NCBI GenBank assembly: GCA_910587105.1 | Contig: CAJUMB010000005.1 | Location: 43,574 to 107,573, forward strand | Source of the DNA: an uncultured Lachnospiraceae bacterium | Lineage (GTDB): Bacteria > Bacillota > Clostridia > Lachnospirales > Lachnospiraceae | DNA: 64,000 bases | Direction: 5' to 3' | Part shown: piece by piece, positions 18,562-27,462 of the stretch | How the letters are laid out: each line of letters opens with the position of its first letter | Numbering within the stretch: the first letter of the stretch is position 1 | Notes under the pieces: generated by a model | Seen by the model: only the letters and a program-made list of their open reading frames with translations | What the model was told of the DNA's origin: nothing | The model's database searches: none | Translations under genes and position numbers: made by a program

Positions 18562-18591
18562 AGAGCCTGTTTGATTTTTAAGACACGCTCT
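18562..18591. repeat. Minimal repeat: two element ends back to back
   Basis: AGAGCCTGTTTG immediately followed by TTTTTAAGACACGCTCT, a left and a right end with no core. It directly abuts full copy B, so this is either an internally deleted copy or a target for insertion next to an existing copy. Confidence 0.55.
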
Positions 18592-18633
18592 AGAGAAGGC
18601 CCAGCGGACCAATAGAAAATACTCTCATAAATA

Positions 18634-18660
18634 CAAAAACGGGGGAAAAATCCCCCCTCT
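18634..18660 (-). terminator. Terminator of the DUF6465 gene
   Basis: Minus strand GGGGGGA, TTTT loop, TCCCCC followed by GTTTTTG, directly after the stop codon. Confidence 0.75.
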
Positions 18661-18662
18661 TT

Positions 18663-18935
18663 TTACAAGCCAAAACTTCCTGTAATGTCCCCATTGATAA
18701 CGAAATATGCGGCGTTATCTTCGATCTTAAGATATACCTTTACTTCCTTCAGATCCTCAGCCTTATTGTCCATATCATTGGTCCATATCTCTTCCACTTT
18801 GTCCAGAACATCTTTCATGTTTACTTCTTTGTCGTTGAACTGGACATACACTTCCTGGGTCTTCTCTGCTGCCTTTTCTGCCTTCTGCACTTCTTTCACT
18901 GCCTTTGCCGCTTTTGCACTATTTTTTGCAGACAT
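18663..18935 (-). CDS. DUF6465 family protein
   Basis: A 90-residue protein. The N-terminal 30 residues are Lys/Ala-rich (histone-like composition) and the rest, from QEVYVQFNDKEVN to YFVINGDITGSFGL, is a small mixed alpha/beta domain. It matches what I know as DUF6465, common in Lachnospiraceae and of unknown function. ATG 18935 follows AAGGAGG by 8 bases. A weak promoter (TTGTTT, 17 bases, TATTCT) lies upstream, after recG. Confidence 0.7.
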   Translation of the reverse strand: MSAKNSAKAAKAVKEVQKAEKAAEKTQEVYVQFNDKEVNMKDVLDKVEEIWTNDMDNKAEDLKEVKVYLKIEDNAAYFVINGDITGSFGL

Positions 18936-19019
18936 CTGCCTCTCCTCCTTTCTCATCAAACACCTTATCTTTCAACATGATTTAGAATACTACTTTTCAA
19001 TCAAAAAAACAAGTTGTTT

Positions 19020-21092
19020 TTACAATCCAGTGTGAAAACCGTTATTTTCAACAGTTTTTTCCATTTTTTCTCTGAGTTTTGTATGTTCTGGCTCTTCCAG
19101 TCTGGGATCTTTACTAAATAACTCCCTGGCGGCCTGAGATGCCTGGTGCAATACCTCACTGTCTTTGTAAATATCACCAATACGAAAATTCATCAGACCG
19201 CTTTGCCGTACACCGAACAGATCTCCCGGCCCCCGCAGCTTCAGGTCTTCCGATGCGATATAAAATCCGTCATTGGATTGATTGAGAATCTCCAGTCTTT
19301 TTCTGATTTCTTTTTCCTGGGTTCCCTGAACAAAAATACAATAGGACTGATGTTCGCCACGCCCCACCCGGCCCCTGAGCTGATGCAGCTGGGCCAGGCC
19401 GAAACGTTCAGCATTTTCCACCATCATCACAGAAGCGTTGGGCACATCCACTCCCACTTCCACTACAGTGGTGGACACTAAAATATCCAGTTCATGGCCG
19501 GCAAAGGCTTCCATCACCTGCTGTTTTTCTTTCGGCTTCATTCTCCCGTGGAGGATGCCCGTCCGGATATGACCTGGCAGAGCAGACCGCAGACGCGCAG
19601 CATAGTCCAGTACATTTTCCCCGTCCATCCCTTCGCTTTCCTCCACCATGGGGCAGACTACATATACCTGACGCCCCTGGGCGATCTGCTTTTCCATAAA
19701 ACGATAGGCATTGGGCCGGTATTCAATTCCCACCACACAGTTTTTAATGGGCAGGCGGCTGGCAGGCAGTTCATCAATGATAGAAATGTCCAAATCTCCA
19801 TAAACAATCATGGCCAGCGTACGGGGAATGGGGGTAGCACTCATGACCAGAACATGGGGATTTCCTCCCCGCAGGGACAGAGATTCCCTCTGCTTCACTC
19901 CAAAACGGTGCTGCTCATCGGTAATCACCAGCCCCAGGCTGTCGAAACACACTTTCTCCTGAATCAGGGCATGTGTCCCCACAATCAGCCGAATCTCCCC
20001 TGAATGAAGGCGGCCATATATGTCACGTTTCTCTTTCTGCGTCTGTGAACCGGTCAGAAGTTCTGCCTGCAGATGCTCTAATCCCTGCTTTCTCAAAAGT
20101 TTTAGGAGTCCCTGGTAATGCTGTGCCGCCAGTACCTCCGTGGGGGCCATGAAAGCAGCCTGGTATCCATTGGCGGCCGTCATAACCATAGCCAGATAAG
20201 CCAGAATAGTCTTTCCACTTCCCACATCACCCTGGACCAGCCGGGACATAAGCCCCTTTCCCTGTAAGTCTTCCTCAATTTCCCCCCACACTCTCATCTG
20301 GGCATTGGTCAGCCGATATGGAAGGCTGTCCACAATCCTCTTTGTATCTGCGGCCGGCTTCATAGGGTACCGGCTTTCTTCTGTGTCCGCCTTTTCCTTT
20401 AACCGCTGGATTTCCAGGGCAAATAGAAAAAATTCGTCAAAAACCAGCCGTTTTCTCGCCTGCTGATACTGCTGAGTATTTTCGGGAAAATGAATGGCTG
20501 CAGCGGCAGAAGAATAATCCATCAGCTGATACTGTTTCCTGAGAGCTTCGGGGAGGTCATCCTGGACAGGCAGCAGTTTGTCCAGTGCCTGGCTGACTGC
20601 TTTTGCCACTGCCTGGCTGGTCAGCCCTTTGGTCAGCCCATAGACAGGCTGCATACTGTGCAGCAGCTGTTCATACTGCTGGGGCGTATAGATTTTGGGC
20701 TGTTCCATCTCCCAGCCGCTCCCCTTACGCACCACCGGCCCCCGAAAGACATACTGCTGTCCCTTTTTCAGGGTACTGCGCAGATACGGCATGCGAAACC
20801 AGATCAGAGAAATCCGGGAATCCCCGTGGCAGACGCTGGCAGCAGTAACGACAGAATTTCTCGTCTGTTTCACGGATACTGTTGTATCAATTGAGGCATA
20901 AACTGCCTGTACCTGTTTTTCCTTCCAGGTATCTGCCGGCTCAGGTTCCCGAAACACATCGTATGTCCTGGGATAATAGGCAAGCAGGTCGTCCAGGCCT
21001 GCCACCCCCAGTCTCAGAAAAAGTTTCTCTGTCTTCTCACCGATTCCCTTCAACTCTCTAATCGAGTGCCCCATGTTTTTCTTTTGCATCAT
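19020..21092 (-). CDS. recG: ATP-dependent DNA helicase RecG
   Basis: Remodels stalled forks and branched DNA. About 690 residues: N-terminal wedge/OB region (about 60-160) and superfamily 2 helicase with Walker A GDVGSGKT, the DEQH box, the MSATPIPRTLAM motif, VVEVGVDVPNA and QLHQLRGRVGRG. The start overlaps the fakA stop; either ATG 21092 or 21089 is possible. The order yloU-fakA(yloV)-recG with rpmB nearby recalls the B. subtilis yloU-yloV/recG/rpmB region. Confidence 0.97.
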   Translation of the reverse strand: MMQKKNMGHSIRELKGIGEKTEKLFLRLGVAGLDDLLAYYPRTYDVFREPEPADTWKEKQVQAVYASIDTTVSVKQTRNSVVTAASVCHGDSRISLIWFRMPYLRSTLKKGQQYVFRGPVVRKGSGWEMEQPKIYTPQQYEQLLHSMQPVYGLTKGLTSQAVAKAVSQALDKLLPVQDDLPEALRKQYQLMDYSSAAAAIHFPENTQQYQQARKRLVFDEFFLFALEIQRLKEKADTEESRYPMKPAADTKRIVDSLPYRLTNAQMRVWGEIEEDLQGKGLMSRLVQGDVGSGKTILAYLAMVMTAANGYQAAFMAPTEVLAAQHYQGLLKLLRKQGLEHLQAELLTGSQTQKEKRDIYGRLHSGEIRLIVGTHALIQEKVCFDSLGLVITDEQHRFGVKQRESLSLRGGNPHVLVMSATPIPRTLAMIVYGDLDISIIDELPASRLPIKNCVVGIEYRPNAYRFMEKQIAQGRQVYVVCPMVEESEGMDGENVLDYAARLRSALPGHIRTGILHGRMKPKEKQQVMEAFAGHELDILVSTTVVEVGVDVPNASVMMVENAERFGLAQLHQLRGRVGRGEHQSYCIFVQGTQEKEIRKRLEILNQSNDGFYIASEDLKLRGPGDLFGVRQSGLMNFRIGDIYKDSEVLHQASQAARELFSKDPRLEEPEHTKLREKMEKTVENNGFHTGL

Positions 21093-22738
21093 TCGATTGA
21101 CAAAACATAGTAGTAAATAGGCTGTCCGCCGTCATTGAGCTCCACATCGCAGTCCGGGTACTTTGCTTCCACAGCAGCCAGAAGCTCTTGCGCTTCTTCT
21201 TTTTCCACTTGTTCCCCGTAGTAAATACTGATCAGTTCCGCGTCTTCGTCCATCATTGCCTCGATGGAAGCCAGAGCGGTCCCTTCTATCTCCTGTCCAA
21301 CGGCCAGCAGTCCCTCATCGCCCAGACCGATAATATCGTCCTGATGGATCTCTTTGTTGTCAATGTGGGTATCCCTCACCGCATAGGTAATTAACCCGGT
21401 TTTCACATACTCCATCTGTTCCATCATAGACTGGGTATTTTCTTCTGTGCTCTTTTCCGGCACATAATTTAAAATGGCGGTAATCCCTTGAGGTATGGTT
21501 TTGGTGGGAATGACTACAATTTCTTTTTCTTTCTCCAGTGCCTGTGCCTGATTGGCCGCCAGGATAATATTTTTATTATTTGGCAGAATATATACTGTCC
21601 TTGCGGGAACCTGGCCAATGGCGTTAAGCATATCTTCTGTGCTGGGGTTCATAGTCTGCCCGCCCTCAATCAGATAGTCCACACCCAGTTCCCTGAAAAT
21701 TTCCCCCATTCCTTTTCCAGCGGACACACTGATAAATCCCACATCCTTCATTTCTTTTGCCGGAGCCTGCGCCGCTTTCTCTGCCTCTTTGAACAGTTTT
21801 TCCTGATGCTCTTCCCGCATATTGTCGATTTTGATTCTGGATAACTGGCCGTGTCCCAGACCTTTTTGGAGGGCCTTCCCCGGGTCATTGGTGTGTACAT
21901 GGATTTTGACCAACTCGTCGTCAGCCACCACCACCAGGGAGTCTCCGATGGAGCTGAGATATTTTTTGAATTCCTCCACCTGAGATGTACTCAGAGGATT
22001 TTCCAGCAATACAATAAACTCTGTACAATAGCCGAACTTGATATCCGCTTCCTCCTGGACAGACGCGCTGGGCAGAATGGTTTTCTCCATCCTGGGAATC
22101 TCCACAGGCCCTGCCGTCTCCTTGCCCAGAAAGGCATCCAATGCTCCCTCCAGAACAGCCACATAACCCTGGCCGCCGGAATCCACAACTCCAGCCTCTT
22201 TTAATACCGGCAGCATATCCGGTGTCTTCTGCAGAGTCTCCTGTGCACATTTGAGAATCTCCTCCAGAAATGGCTGAAGGTCTTCTGCTGTCTCTGCCAG
22301 CTGGCTGGCTCTGGCCGCTGCCTCTTTGGCCACCGTAAGTATGGTGCCGTCTTTCGGTTTCATAACCGCTTTATATGCTGTCTCCACGCCTCTTTCCAGA
22401 GCCGCCGCCAATATCTGAGGAGTCAGTATGCTTTCATTGCTGATTACTTTTGTGAACCCCCGCAGAAGCTGAGATAATATTACCCCTGAATTTCCCCTGG
22501 CACCCCGCAGAGAACCAGATGAAATCGCTTTTGCCAGTGTCTCCATGGTAGGATTTTCCAGCCTGCCCACTTCTGCAGCGGCGGACATGATGGTTAAGGT
22601 CATATTTGTCCCGGTATCCCCATCCGGCACAGGAAATACATTCAGTTCATTGATCCATTCCTTCTTTGCATCCAGATTCCTGGCTCCGGCCAGAAACATC
22701 TTTCCCAGCATACCGGCATCTATTGTATTTGTACTCAA
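21089..22738 (-). CDS. fakA: Fatty acid kinase catalytic subunit FakA (YloV, DhaL domain)
   Basis: Phosphorylates fatty acids held by FakB (DegV-type) proteins so they enter phospholipid synthesis. The N-terminal DhaL domain shows the ATP/Mg site VFPVPDGDTGTNM and SGSLRGARGNSGVILSQLLRG. A middle domain (about 230-310) and a C-terminal DegV-like/DUF1949-like part follow, to about 549 residues. The start is a TTG at 22738, 7 bases after AAGGAGG; the upstream TTG lies before that site. A likely FakB partner is encoded at 36681-37550. Confidence 0.93.
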   Translation of the reverse strand: MSTNTIDAGMLGKMFLAGARNLDAKKEWINELNVFPVPDGDTGTNMTLTIMSAAAEVGRLENPTMETLAKAISSGSLRGARGNSGVILSQLLRGFTKVISNESILTPQILAAALERGVETAYKAVMKPKDGTILTVAKEAAARASQLAETAEDLQPFLEEILKCAQETLQKTPDMLPVLKEAGVVDSGGQGYVAVLEGALDAFLGKETAGPVEIPRMEKTILPSASVQEEADIKFGYCTEFIVLLENPLSTSQVEEFKKYLSSIGDSLVVVADDELVKIHVHTNDPGKALQKGLGHGQLSRIKIDNMREEHQEKLFKEAEKAAQAPAKEMKDVGFISVSAGKGMGEIFRELGVDYLIEGGQTMNPSTEDMLNAIGQVPARTVYILPNNKNIILAANQAQALEKEKEIVVIPTKTIPQGITAILNYVPEKSTEENTQSMMEQMEYVKTGLITYAVRDTHIDNKEIHQDDIIGLGDEGLLAVGQEIEGTALASIEAMMDEDAELISIYYGEQVEKEEAQELLAAVEAKYPDCDVELNDGGQPIYYYVLSIE

Positions 22739-22755
22739 AACAAAATCCTCCTTAA

Positions 22756-23112
22756 TCAATCGATCACCCGGACGCCTTCCACCAGCAAGGTCATCTTGGA
22801 AATTTCCATTCCGGTAAAAGCTTCCAGTTTATATTTCACACTGCTAAACAGATTATCCGCAACGGTGCGTATACTCACCCCATATGCCACGATCACATGG
22901 AAAGTGAGACGAATTTTGTTATCCTCAATTTTTACGTTGATTCCATGCTTCAGACTGTCTTTGCGCAGAAGCTTTACCAGCCCGTCTTTTACACTGACAG
23001 CCGCCATCCCCACAATCCCGAAGCATTCTACCGCAACACTTCCCGCATACATGGCAATTACATCTGGGTCAATGACAATCTGTCCCAGTTCAGAATCTAA
23101 GCGTGCGCTCAT
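22756..23112 (-). CDS. Asp23/Gls24 family protein (YloU-like)
   Basis: A 118-residue envelope-stress-associated protein of the Asp23 family. Seen: a DVIAMYAGSVAVECFGIVGMA stretch, KINVKI-type beta segment and the VAYGVSIRTVADN region. It precedes fakA by 18 bases, the usual arrangement. ATG 23112 follows AAGGAGG. A second paralogue lies at 63444-63830. Confidence 0.9.
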   Translation of the reverse strand: MSARLDSELGQIVIDPDVIAMYAGSVAVECFGIVGMAAVSVKDGLVKLLRKDSLKHGINVKIEDNKIRLTFHVIVAYGVSIRTVADNLFSSVKYKLEAFTGMEISKMTLLVEGVRVID

Positions 23113-23177
23113 AAGGTTTACCTCCTTAGATATATTTAAAATAATTATTATTTTCCGGTTATTTCTGAAACAGTCCC

Positions 23178-25352
23178 TTAATACAGCTTCTTGGGCTTAC
23201 TGTACAGGCTGTTCTGCTGCTGACACCCGCTGTCTTTCACATAAGAACGTACCTTGAAATATGCCTGACAGCCTCCTGCCGCACTCACGCCCGGCAGCGT
23301 ACATCTTATCTTTCCGTTTTTGATTTCTACAGTCCCTATCCGTTTATAGGTTTTCCATTTCTTTGGGCCTGTCCGCTGATATACTTTTCTGCCTGCGATT
23401 TTATAGGCCACACGGTATCTGCCGTTTTTCAGCTGATACACATAGTAACCATCTGCCCGCTTCGATACATTCATAGTCAGGACAGCTTTCCCACAGGCAG
23501 TATCATTTTGTATCTGCCGAAATCTTACTTTCCTCGGTACTTCCGGACAGGTAAGAATCTTGACGGCATTGCTATAATCGCTGTAACTTCTCCTGCCGTC
23601 CGAAGTCTGTCTGATACTTCGTATCCGGAACCAGTAATCTCTGGCTGGAAGAAGTTCTCTCTTTTTATAGGAAGTCTTCTTTGTCTCAGCTATTTTTACC
23701 CATTTATTTTTCTGGCTGCTGTATCGGTAAACTGCATATTTATCGGCACCGCATACCTTTTTCCATTTCAAAGCCGCTGTCCGGGGCGTAGAGGAAAAAG
23801 AAGTTATCTTCGTCCTGTCTGGTTTTTTCAAAGGCACGGGAGACGGGGAAGGAGTCTCCTGGGGACCTGGCAGCGGGGAAGGAGTCACATCCGGCTTCTG
23901 TGTATTGGCCGCTACATGGATTTGAAACGCTTCTTCTGTCCCTGCCACTGCCTGGCCGTGGGCATCATATCCCGTTATACGGACTTCCAGAACTTTGGCT
24001 GCCATTTCCTCTGTGATCTCCAGCACATGCTTAAATTCCAGTTCAGAGATATTATCCCACCCGCCGCTGATACGGTTCAGAACCACCGCTTCGTCCATCT
24101 CCTGTGAAATACCACTCCCGGTGATTTCATAGTGCAGTGTACTTATTTTATTATTTAAAAGAAATGAATTTTTATCCGTTCCCGGACCAATTTCCTGGAT
24201 ATCTGCCTGGGAAATCTGAATAGGTGCGGCCACTCCATATATGGCAATCCGATCTCCGGTTTCTGCCTGTACACCGTCCGAAAAGTCTAAATCGTATTCA
24301 GGCACAGCCGTATCGTCCTGATGATACACTCCTGTCTCACCGGAGATGTTCTCTCCCACCTCCGCCCGGGTCAGCTGCAGTTTATCCCCTGTCTCAAAAG
24401 CTGTGATGTCACTTTCCCTGCCGTCTTTTAACGTGGGTTCTCCATATTTATAATAATAATTTGCCAGACGTTCAGAATGATTCACCACACCCTGCTGCTG
24501 AAGACGGGCCAGTTCCACTTTATAGGCAGTGCTGCCGCTGCTCACATTGTAAATCACAAAATGTGATTTTCCCGCAGAATACTCTGTCAGATCCGATGCC
24601 CGCATTTCTCCGGGAATTTCAAAATTCGATCCCCACCAGTTTCCGGCAAACGGGTCGTTATAGATCCGGTATCCCCGCATACCGGCCCATTCTGTGATGC
24701 GGCTCATATGAATGTCCGGCGAAAATCTTGACAAAAGTTTATTCTCTGTGACACCGATGGTAATGGGACGGCTCCACTTTATGATATTCTGATTGCCCAG
24801 ACTATCCTGGCAGGAAACGGAAATCTCCAGCCAATAATCACCAGATGCCAGCACAGGATAGGGACTGCCGCCCTCATCCAGCAGAGTCATTCCGTCGTCG
24901 ATCTCCCCTTCTCCGCCGGGAATCAACGCGGCAAATCCAATATCGTCAAAATAACATTTTCTGTATCCCTGGTAAAAGGAATCCGGATTTACACCGTCCC
25001 AGATCAGTTCCGGCATTCCGCTGCTTTTTATATCTTCCACAGAACCCCAGGAATTAAAACTCACCGAAGTGTTTCCCTCTACCCAGAGAGGGGGATTTTT
25101 CACATTTCCCTGTACCCGGCGCACCACTTCCTGGCTGCCGTAATGGTACATGTTCACTGCAACCTGGCTGGCAGTATATCCAGCCGGCAGCGTATACGTT
25201 CCCTTAACGTAGAAATTTCTCCCCGGCGCTATGGTCGACTCATGTTTCGCCGGGACATCCACCTGTATCGACGCTGAAGCCTGTGCGTGAAACGGCGGGC
25301 TGCCCAAAAACAGTGCACTGGCGGCCAGTAACACACGCATCCAATACCTCAT
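23178..25352 (-). CDS. Large secreted protein with C-terminal fibronectin type III domain
   Basis: A 724-residue exported protein. The signal peptide covers about 1-26 (hydrophobic core LLAASALFLGSPP, cleavage near HAQA). Residues 27-470 are beta-rich and unfamiliar to me. A Pro/Ser/Thr linker (PSPLPGPQETPSPSPVP) at about 478-500 leads to a fibronectin type III domain at about 505-600 (ALKWKKVCGADKYAVYRY, DYWFRIRS) and a Lys/Arg-rich Fn3-like end. There is no LPXTG or membrane anchor. It has its own promoter and is probably surface-associated or secreted; no function assigned. Confidence 0.75.
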   Translation of the reverse strand: MRYWMRVLLAASALFLGSPPFHAQASASIQVDVPAKHESTIAPGRNFYVKGTYTLPAGYTASQVAVNMYHYGSQEVVRRVQGNVKNPPLWVEGNTSVSFNSWGSVEDIKSSGMPELIWDGVNPDSFYQGYRKCYFDDIGFAALIPGGEGEIDDGMTLLDEGGSPYPVLASGDYWLEISVSCQDSLGNQNIIKWSRPITIGVTENKLLSRFSPDIHMSRITEWAGMRGYRIYNDPFAGNWWGSNFEIPGEMRASDLTEYSAGKSHFVIYNVSSGSTAYKVELARLQQQGVVNHSERLANYYYKYGEPTLKDGRESDITAFETGDKLQLTRAEVGENISGETGVYHQDDTAVPEYDLDFSDGVQAETGDRIAIYGVAAPIQISQADIQEIGPGTDKNSFLLNNKISTLHYEITGSGISQEMDEAVVLNRISGGWDNISELEFKHVLEITEEMAAKVLEVRITGYDAHGQAVAGTEEAFQIHVAANTQKPDVTPSPLPGPQETPSPSPVPLKKPDRTKITSFSSTPRTAALKWKKVCGADKYAVYRYSSQKNKWVKIAETKKTSYKKRELLPARDYWFRIRSIRQTSDGRRSYSDYSNAVKILTCPEVPRKVRFRQIQNDTACGKAVLTMNVSKRADGYYVYQLKNGRYRVAYKIAGRKVYQRTGPKKWKTYKRIGTVEIKNGKIRCTLPGVSAAGGCQAYFKVRSYVKDSGCQQQNSLYSKPKKLY

Positions 25353-25406
25353 CTTTCCTCCTCCTTCTTATCCCCAGTGCTCCCAAAATCCAGATCAAAG
25401 ATTTTC

Positions 25407-25425
25407 GAGAGTGTGTCTAAAATAA
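25407..25425. repeat. Degenerate repeat end
   Basis: GAGAGTGTGTCTAAAATAA resembles the left end AGAGCGTGTCTTAAAAA of the palindromic element. It overlaps the region just downstream of the -10 of the secreted Fn3 protein gene. Confidence 0.4.
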
Positions 25426-25453
25426 GTATACTATTAAGCCCTGCCAATTTCAA
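25425..25453 (-). promoter_or_regulatory. Sigma-A promoter of the secreted Fn3 protein gene
   Basis: Minus strand TTGAAA (25453-25448), 17 bases, TATACT (25430-25425). It lies about 75 bases upstream of the start codon and is divergent from the rpmB promoter. Confidence 0.65.
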
Positions 25454-25498
25454 GATTTACCCAAAAGTTAAATTCCATAAAGTTTTTTTCAGATTCTC

Positions 25499-25527
25499 TT
25501 GCAAAAATAAAATTCTTCTGATAGAAT
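25499..25527 (+). promoter_or_regulatory. Sigma-A promoter of rpmB
   Basis: TTGCAA (25499-25504), 17 bases, TAGAAT (25522-25527), 38 bases before the rpmB start. Confidence 0.65.
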
Positions 25528-25565
25528 AGACATATTGTTGAAAAAAGTATCGAGGAGGTGCAGTG

Positions 25566-25751
25566 ATGGCAAAATGTTCCATTTGTGGAAAAGGCGTATA
25601 CTTTGGAAATAAAGTAAGCCATTCCCATAGACGGTCCAATAAAATGTGGAAACCCAATATAAAATCCGTAAGAATAAAAGTAAATAATGCTACGAAAAAG
25701 CAGTATGTATGTACTTCATGTCTGAGATCCGGTAAAGTAGAAAGGGCTTAG
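25566..25751 (+). CDS. rpmB: 50S ribosomal protein L28
   Basis: 61-residue ribosomal protein. It begins MAKCSICGKGV and carries the zinc-type CxxC pairs (CSIC, and CTSC near the end), with NVSHSHRRSN-like basic stretch SHSHRRSNKMWKPN. ATG 25566 is 6 bases after AGGAGGT; the in-frame GTG just before is not needed. It is the only large-subunit protein gene in the window and is monocistronic. Confidence 0.97.
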   Translation: MAKCSICGKGVYFGNKVSHSHRRSNKMWKPNIKSVRIKVNNATKKQYVCTSCLRSGKVERA

Positions 25752-25780
25752 AGATTGACAGTATATATGCGGATAACCCA

Positions 25781-25825
25781 ATAGACGGCGGATTCCTCTT
25801 TCAAATGAGAGTCCGCCGTCTATTT
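25781..25825. terminator. Strong bidirectional terminator after rpmB
   Basis: ATAGACGGCGGA pairs perfectly with TCCGCCGTCTAT around an 18-base loop, followed by TTTTAT. It also lies downstream of the small membrane protein gene on the minus strand. Confidence 0.8.
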
Positions 25826-25853
25826 TATGCTGTCCGGACAAAGCCATAAGCGG

Positions 25854-25994
25854 CTAAGGACAGCAGAATAAATTATAACCTGCCAAGAGGCATATAGCTG
25901 CTATCAGCACCATGATCAGACCTTTAGGAGCAATCAGGGCAATGACCATGCCAATGCCAGTAAAAAACAGCGCAAGACCAGCGACACGGCGCAT
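25854..25994 (-). CDS. Small conserved membrane protein (46 residues)
   Basis: Too short for normal gene calling but well formed: ATG 25994 lies 5 bases after AGGAG, and the frame runs 46 codons to TAG. The peptide starts MRRVAGLALFF, has two hydrophobic helices joined at Ala-Pro-Lys-Gly, and ends GYNLFCCP. I recall similar clostridial mini-proteins ending in GYNxFCC, but know no function. It sits beside gerW, so sporulation linkage is possible, by inference only. Confidence 0.7.
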   Translation of the reverse strand: MRRVAGLALFFTGIGMVIALIAPKGLIMVLIAAICLLAGYNLFCCP

Positions 25995-26100
25995 ATGAGC
26001 TCCTGCTTCCGGAGTATGCCTGCACGCAGACACACTCCCGCATACTTTTACTTCTATACTTATGCACAGACAGCCTTTTCTATTCCTAATCTACTGCCTG

Positions 26101-26496
26101 TTATTCATCTTTTTCCAGTTCCTCAATATCCTCTTCCACCGTCATATCTGTTCCGCCGCCTGAAGTAAACTTATTCACAAAATCAGGAACCATATCCAGC
26201 ACTTTGGTGAGGCCATCCTGATTTTTCACATTCACCAGTTTCGTGGTGCCATTTTGTATCACCAGCACGGCACAGGGGGTCACTTTACCGCCCATGCCGC
26301 CGCCCCCGTTGTTCTTCTTGTCCCCTGAGAAGGCTCCTGCCCCAATGCCAAAAGCCACATCCACCAGGGGAAGAATAATGGTATCACCAATGTGAATGGC
26401 ATCTCCCACCACTGTCCTGGCATCCACATAGCCTTCCATCCCTTTAAACAGTGCACTGACCGTTGATTGAAAATCATTGTTGTTCTCCTGTGCCAT
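26101..26496 (-). CDS. gerW: GerW family sporulation protein (YtfJ)
   Basis: Spore germination/sporulation protein of 131 residues. It shows VVGDAIHIGDTIILPLVDVAFGIGAG, a Gly-rich stretch GGGGMGGKVTPCAVLVI, and an acidic tail. ATG 26496 follows GGAGG by 5 bases. The next gene upstream is a DUF2953 protein, the same pairing as ytfJ-ytfI in B. subtilis, where YtfJ is made in the forespore. Confidence 0.93.
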   Translation of the reverse strand: MAQENNNDFQSTVSALFKGMEGYVDARTVVGDAIHIGDTIILPLVDVAFGIGAGAFSGDKKNNGGGGMGGKVTPCAVLVIQNGTTKLVNVKNQDGLTKVLDMVPDFVNKFTSGGGTDMTVEEDIEELEKDE

Positions 26497-26528
26497 AATC
26501 TCCTCCATTTCGTTTTGCTAAAATTAAA

Positions 26529-27458
26529 TTAACCTGCCTGACGCATGATCCAGCGGAACGTGTTTTTCACATTTTTATCAAAATACAGCCTGCACGCCGC
26601 ACACAAGAACGCTGCACCATAAACCCTTCCCCGCATCTGGACATTTCCCTCCAGAACTTTCCTGTCCCAGACAGGGTTCACAGACAGACAGCTGCGGTGA
26701 AGGGGATAGGACGCGCCCAAGACAGCTAAGAGCTGTCCTGTTGCAGCCGGACTGCCCAGCCCCAGATCTACATAGCCCTTCCATTTCTGTGGACCCGCAT
26801 GGCGCAGCAGAGCAAGAATCTGCTGCCATGTCCGGCCAAACGCCGCTTTTGTCTGAGATTTTCCCAAAAACTCTTTCCACAGACTGACTGTACTGCATAA
26901 ATTCCGAAACGCTGAAATCATTTTCTTTACACGTTCCCGGATGCTCCGGTATTTATCTGCCAGAGACCTCCAGAAACGTTTTAAAAAATTTTCTCTTTCT
27001 ACCCTTTCTGACTTTTCATTTCGTGGCTTTTCTGAAAAACTTTCACTTTTTTCTATTTTCAATTTCTCTGTTTGAACTCCCGCTGTCTGTTCTTCCCTAT
27101 GAGCCGGCTCTGCATCCCCGGAAACAACAGGAGCTTTGATCTTTTTTTCCCCGGCATAGCTGCTTTTCCCAGCAATTTTCTTCCTGGTAAACAGCTTCTT
27201 CCACACTGCCGTGTCGATTCCGAACAGGCGTATCTGCACACGGGAACCTTCGCTGCCTCCAGCTATGTGCACACTGACCAGTCCCAACAGCCAGCCCGCT
27301 CTGCCGGAAATTTCCCATTTATCAGCATCCCTTTTGGCCCTTCCCCGATACCGGACTGGACAAAATAAAACCAGCAGCACAGCCAAAAGTATCAATGCCA
27401 GCAAAAAGGCCAGCACAATCCCTATGCATTTAATCACCAGCCAAAGTATATGTAGCAT
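26529..27458 (-). CDS. DUF2953 domain protein (YtfI-like)
   Basis: A 309-residue protein with one strong N-terminal membrane helix (about 5-32) followed by FCPVRYRG, typical of DUF2953. The middle (about 95-160) is highly charged and low in complexity. The C-terminal half ends with DLGLGSPAATGQLLAVLG and a RGRVYGAAFL segment. Conserved partner of gerW in spore formers; exact role unknown. ATG 27458 follows AGGTGAAG. Confidence 0.8.
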   Translation of the reverse strand: MLHILWLVIKCIGIVLAFLLALILLAVLLVLFCPVRYRGRAKRDADKWEISGRAGWLLGLVSVHIAGGSEGSRVQIRLFGIDTAVWKKLFTRKKIAGKSSYAGEKKIKAPVVSGDAEPAHREEQTAGVQTEKLKIEKSESFSEKPRNEKSERVERENFLKRFWRSLADKYRSIRERVKKMISAFRNLCSTVSLWKEFLGKSQTKAAFGRTWQQILALLRHAGPQKWKGYVDLGLGSPAATGQLLAVLGASYPLHRSCLSVNPVWDRKVLEGNVQMRGRVYGAAFLCAACRLYFDKNVKNTFRWIMRQAG

Positions 27459-27462
27459 CTCT

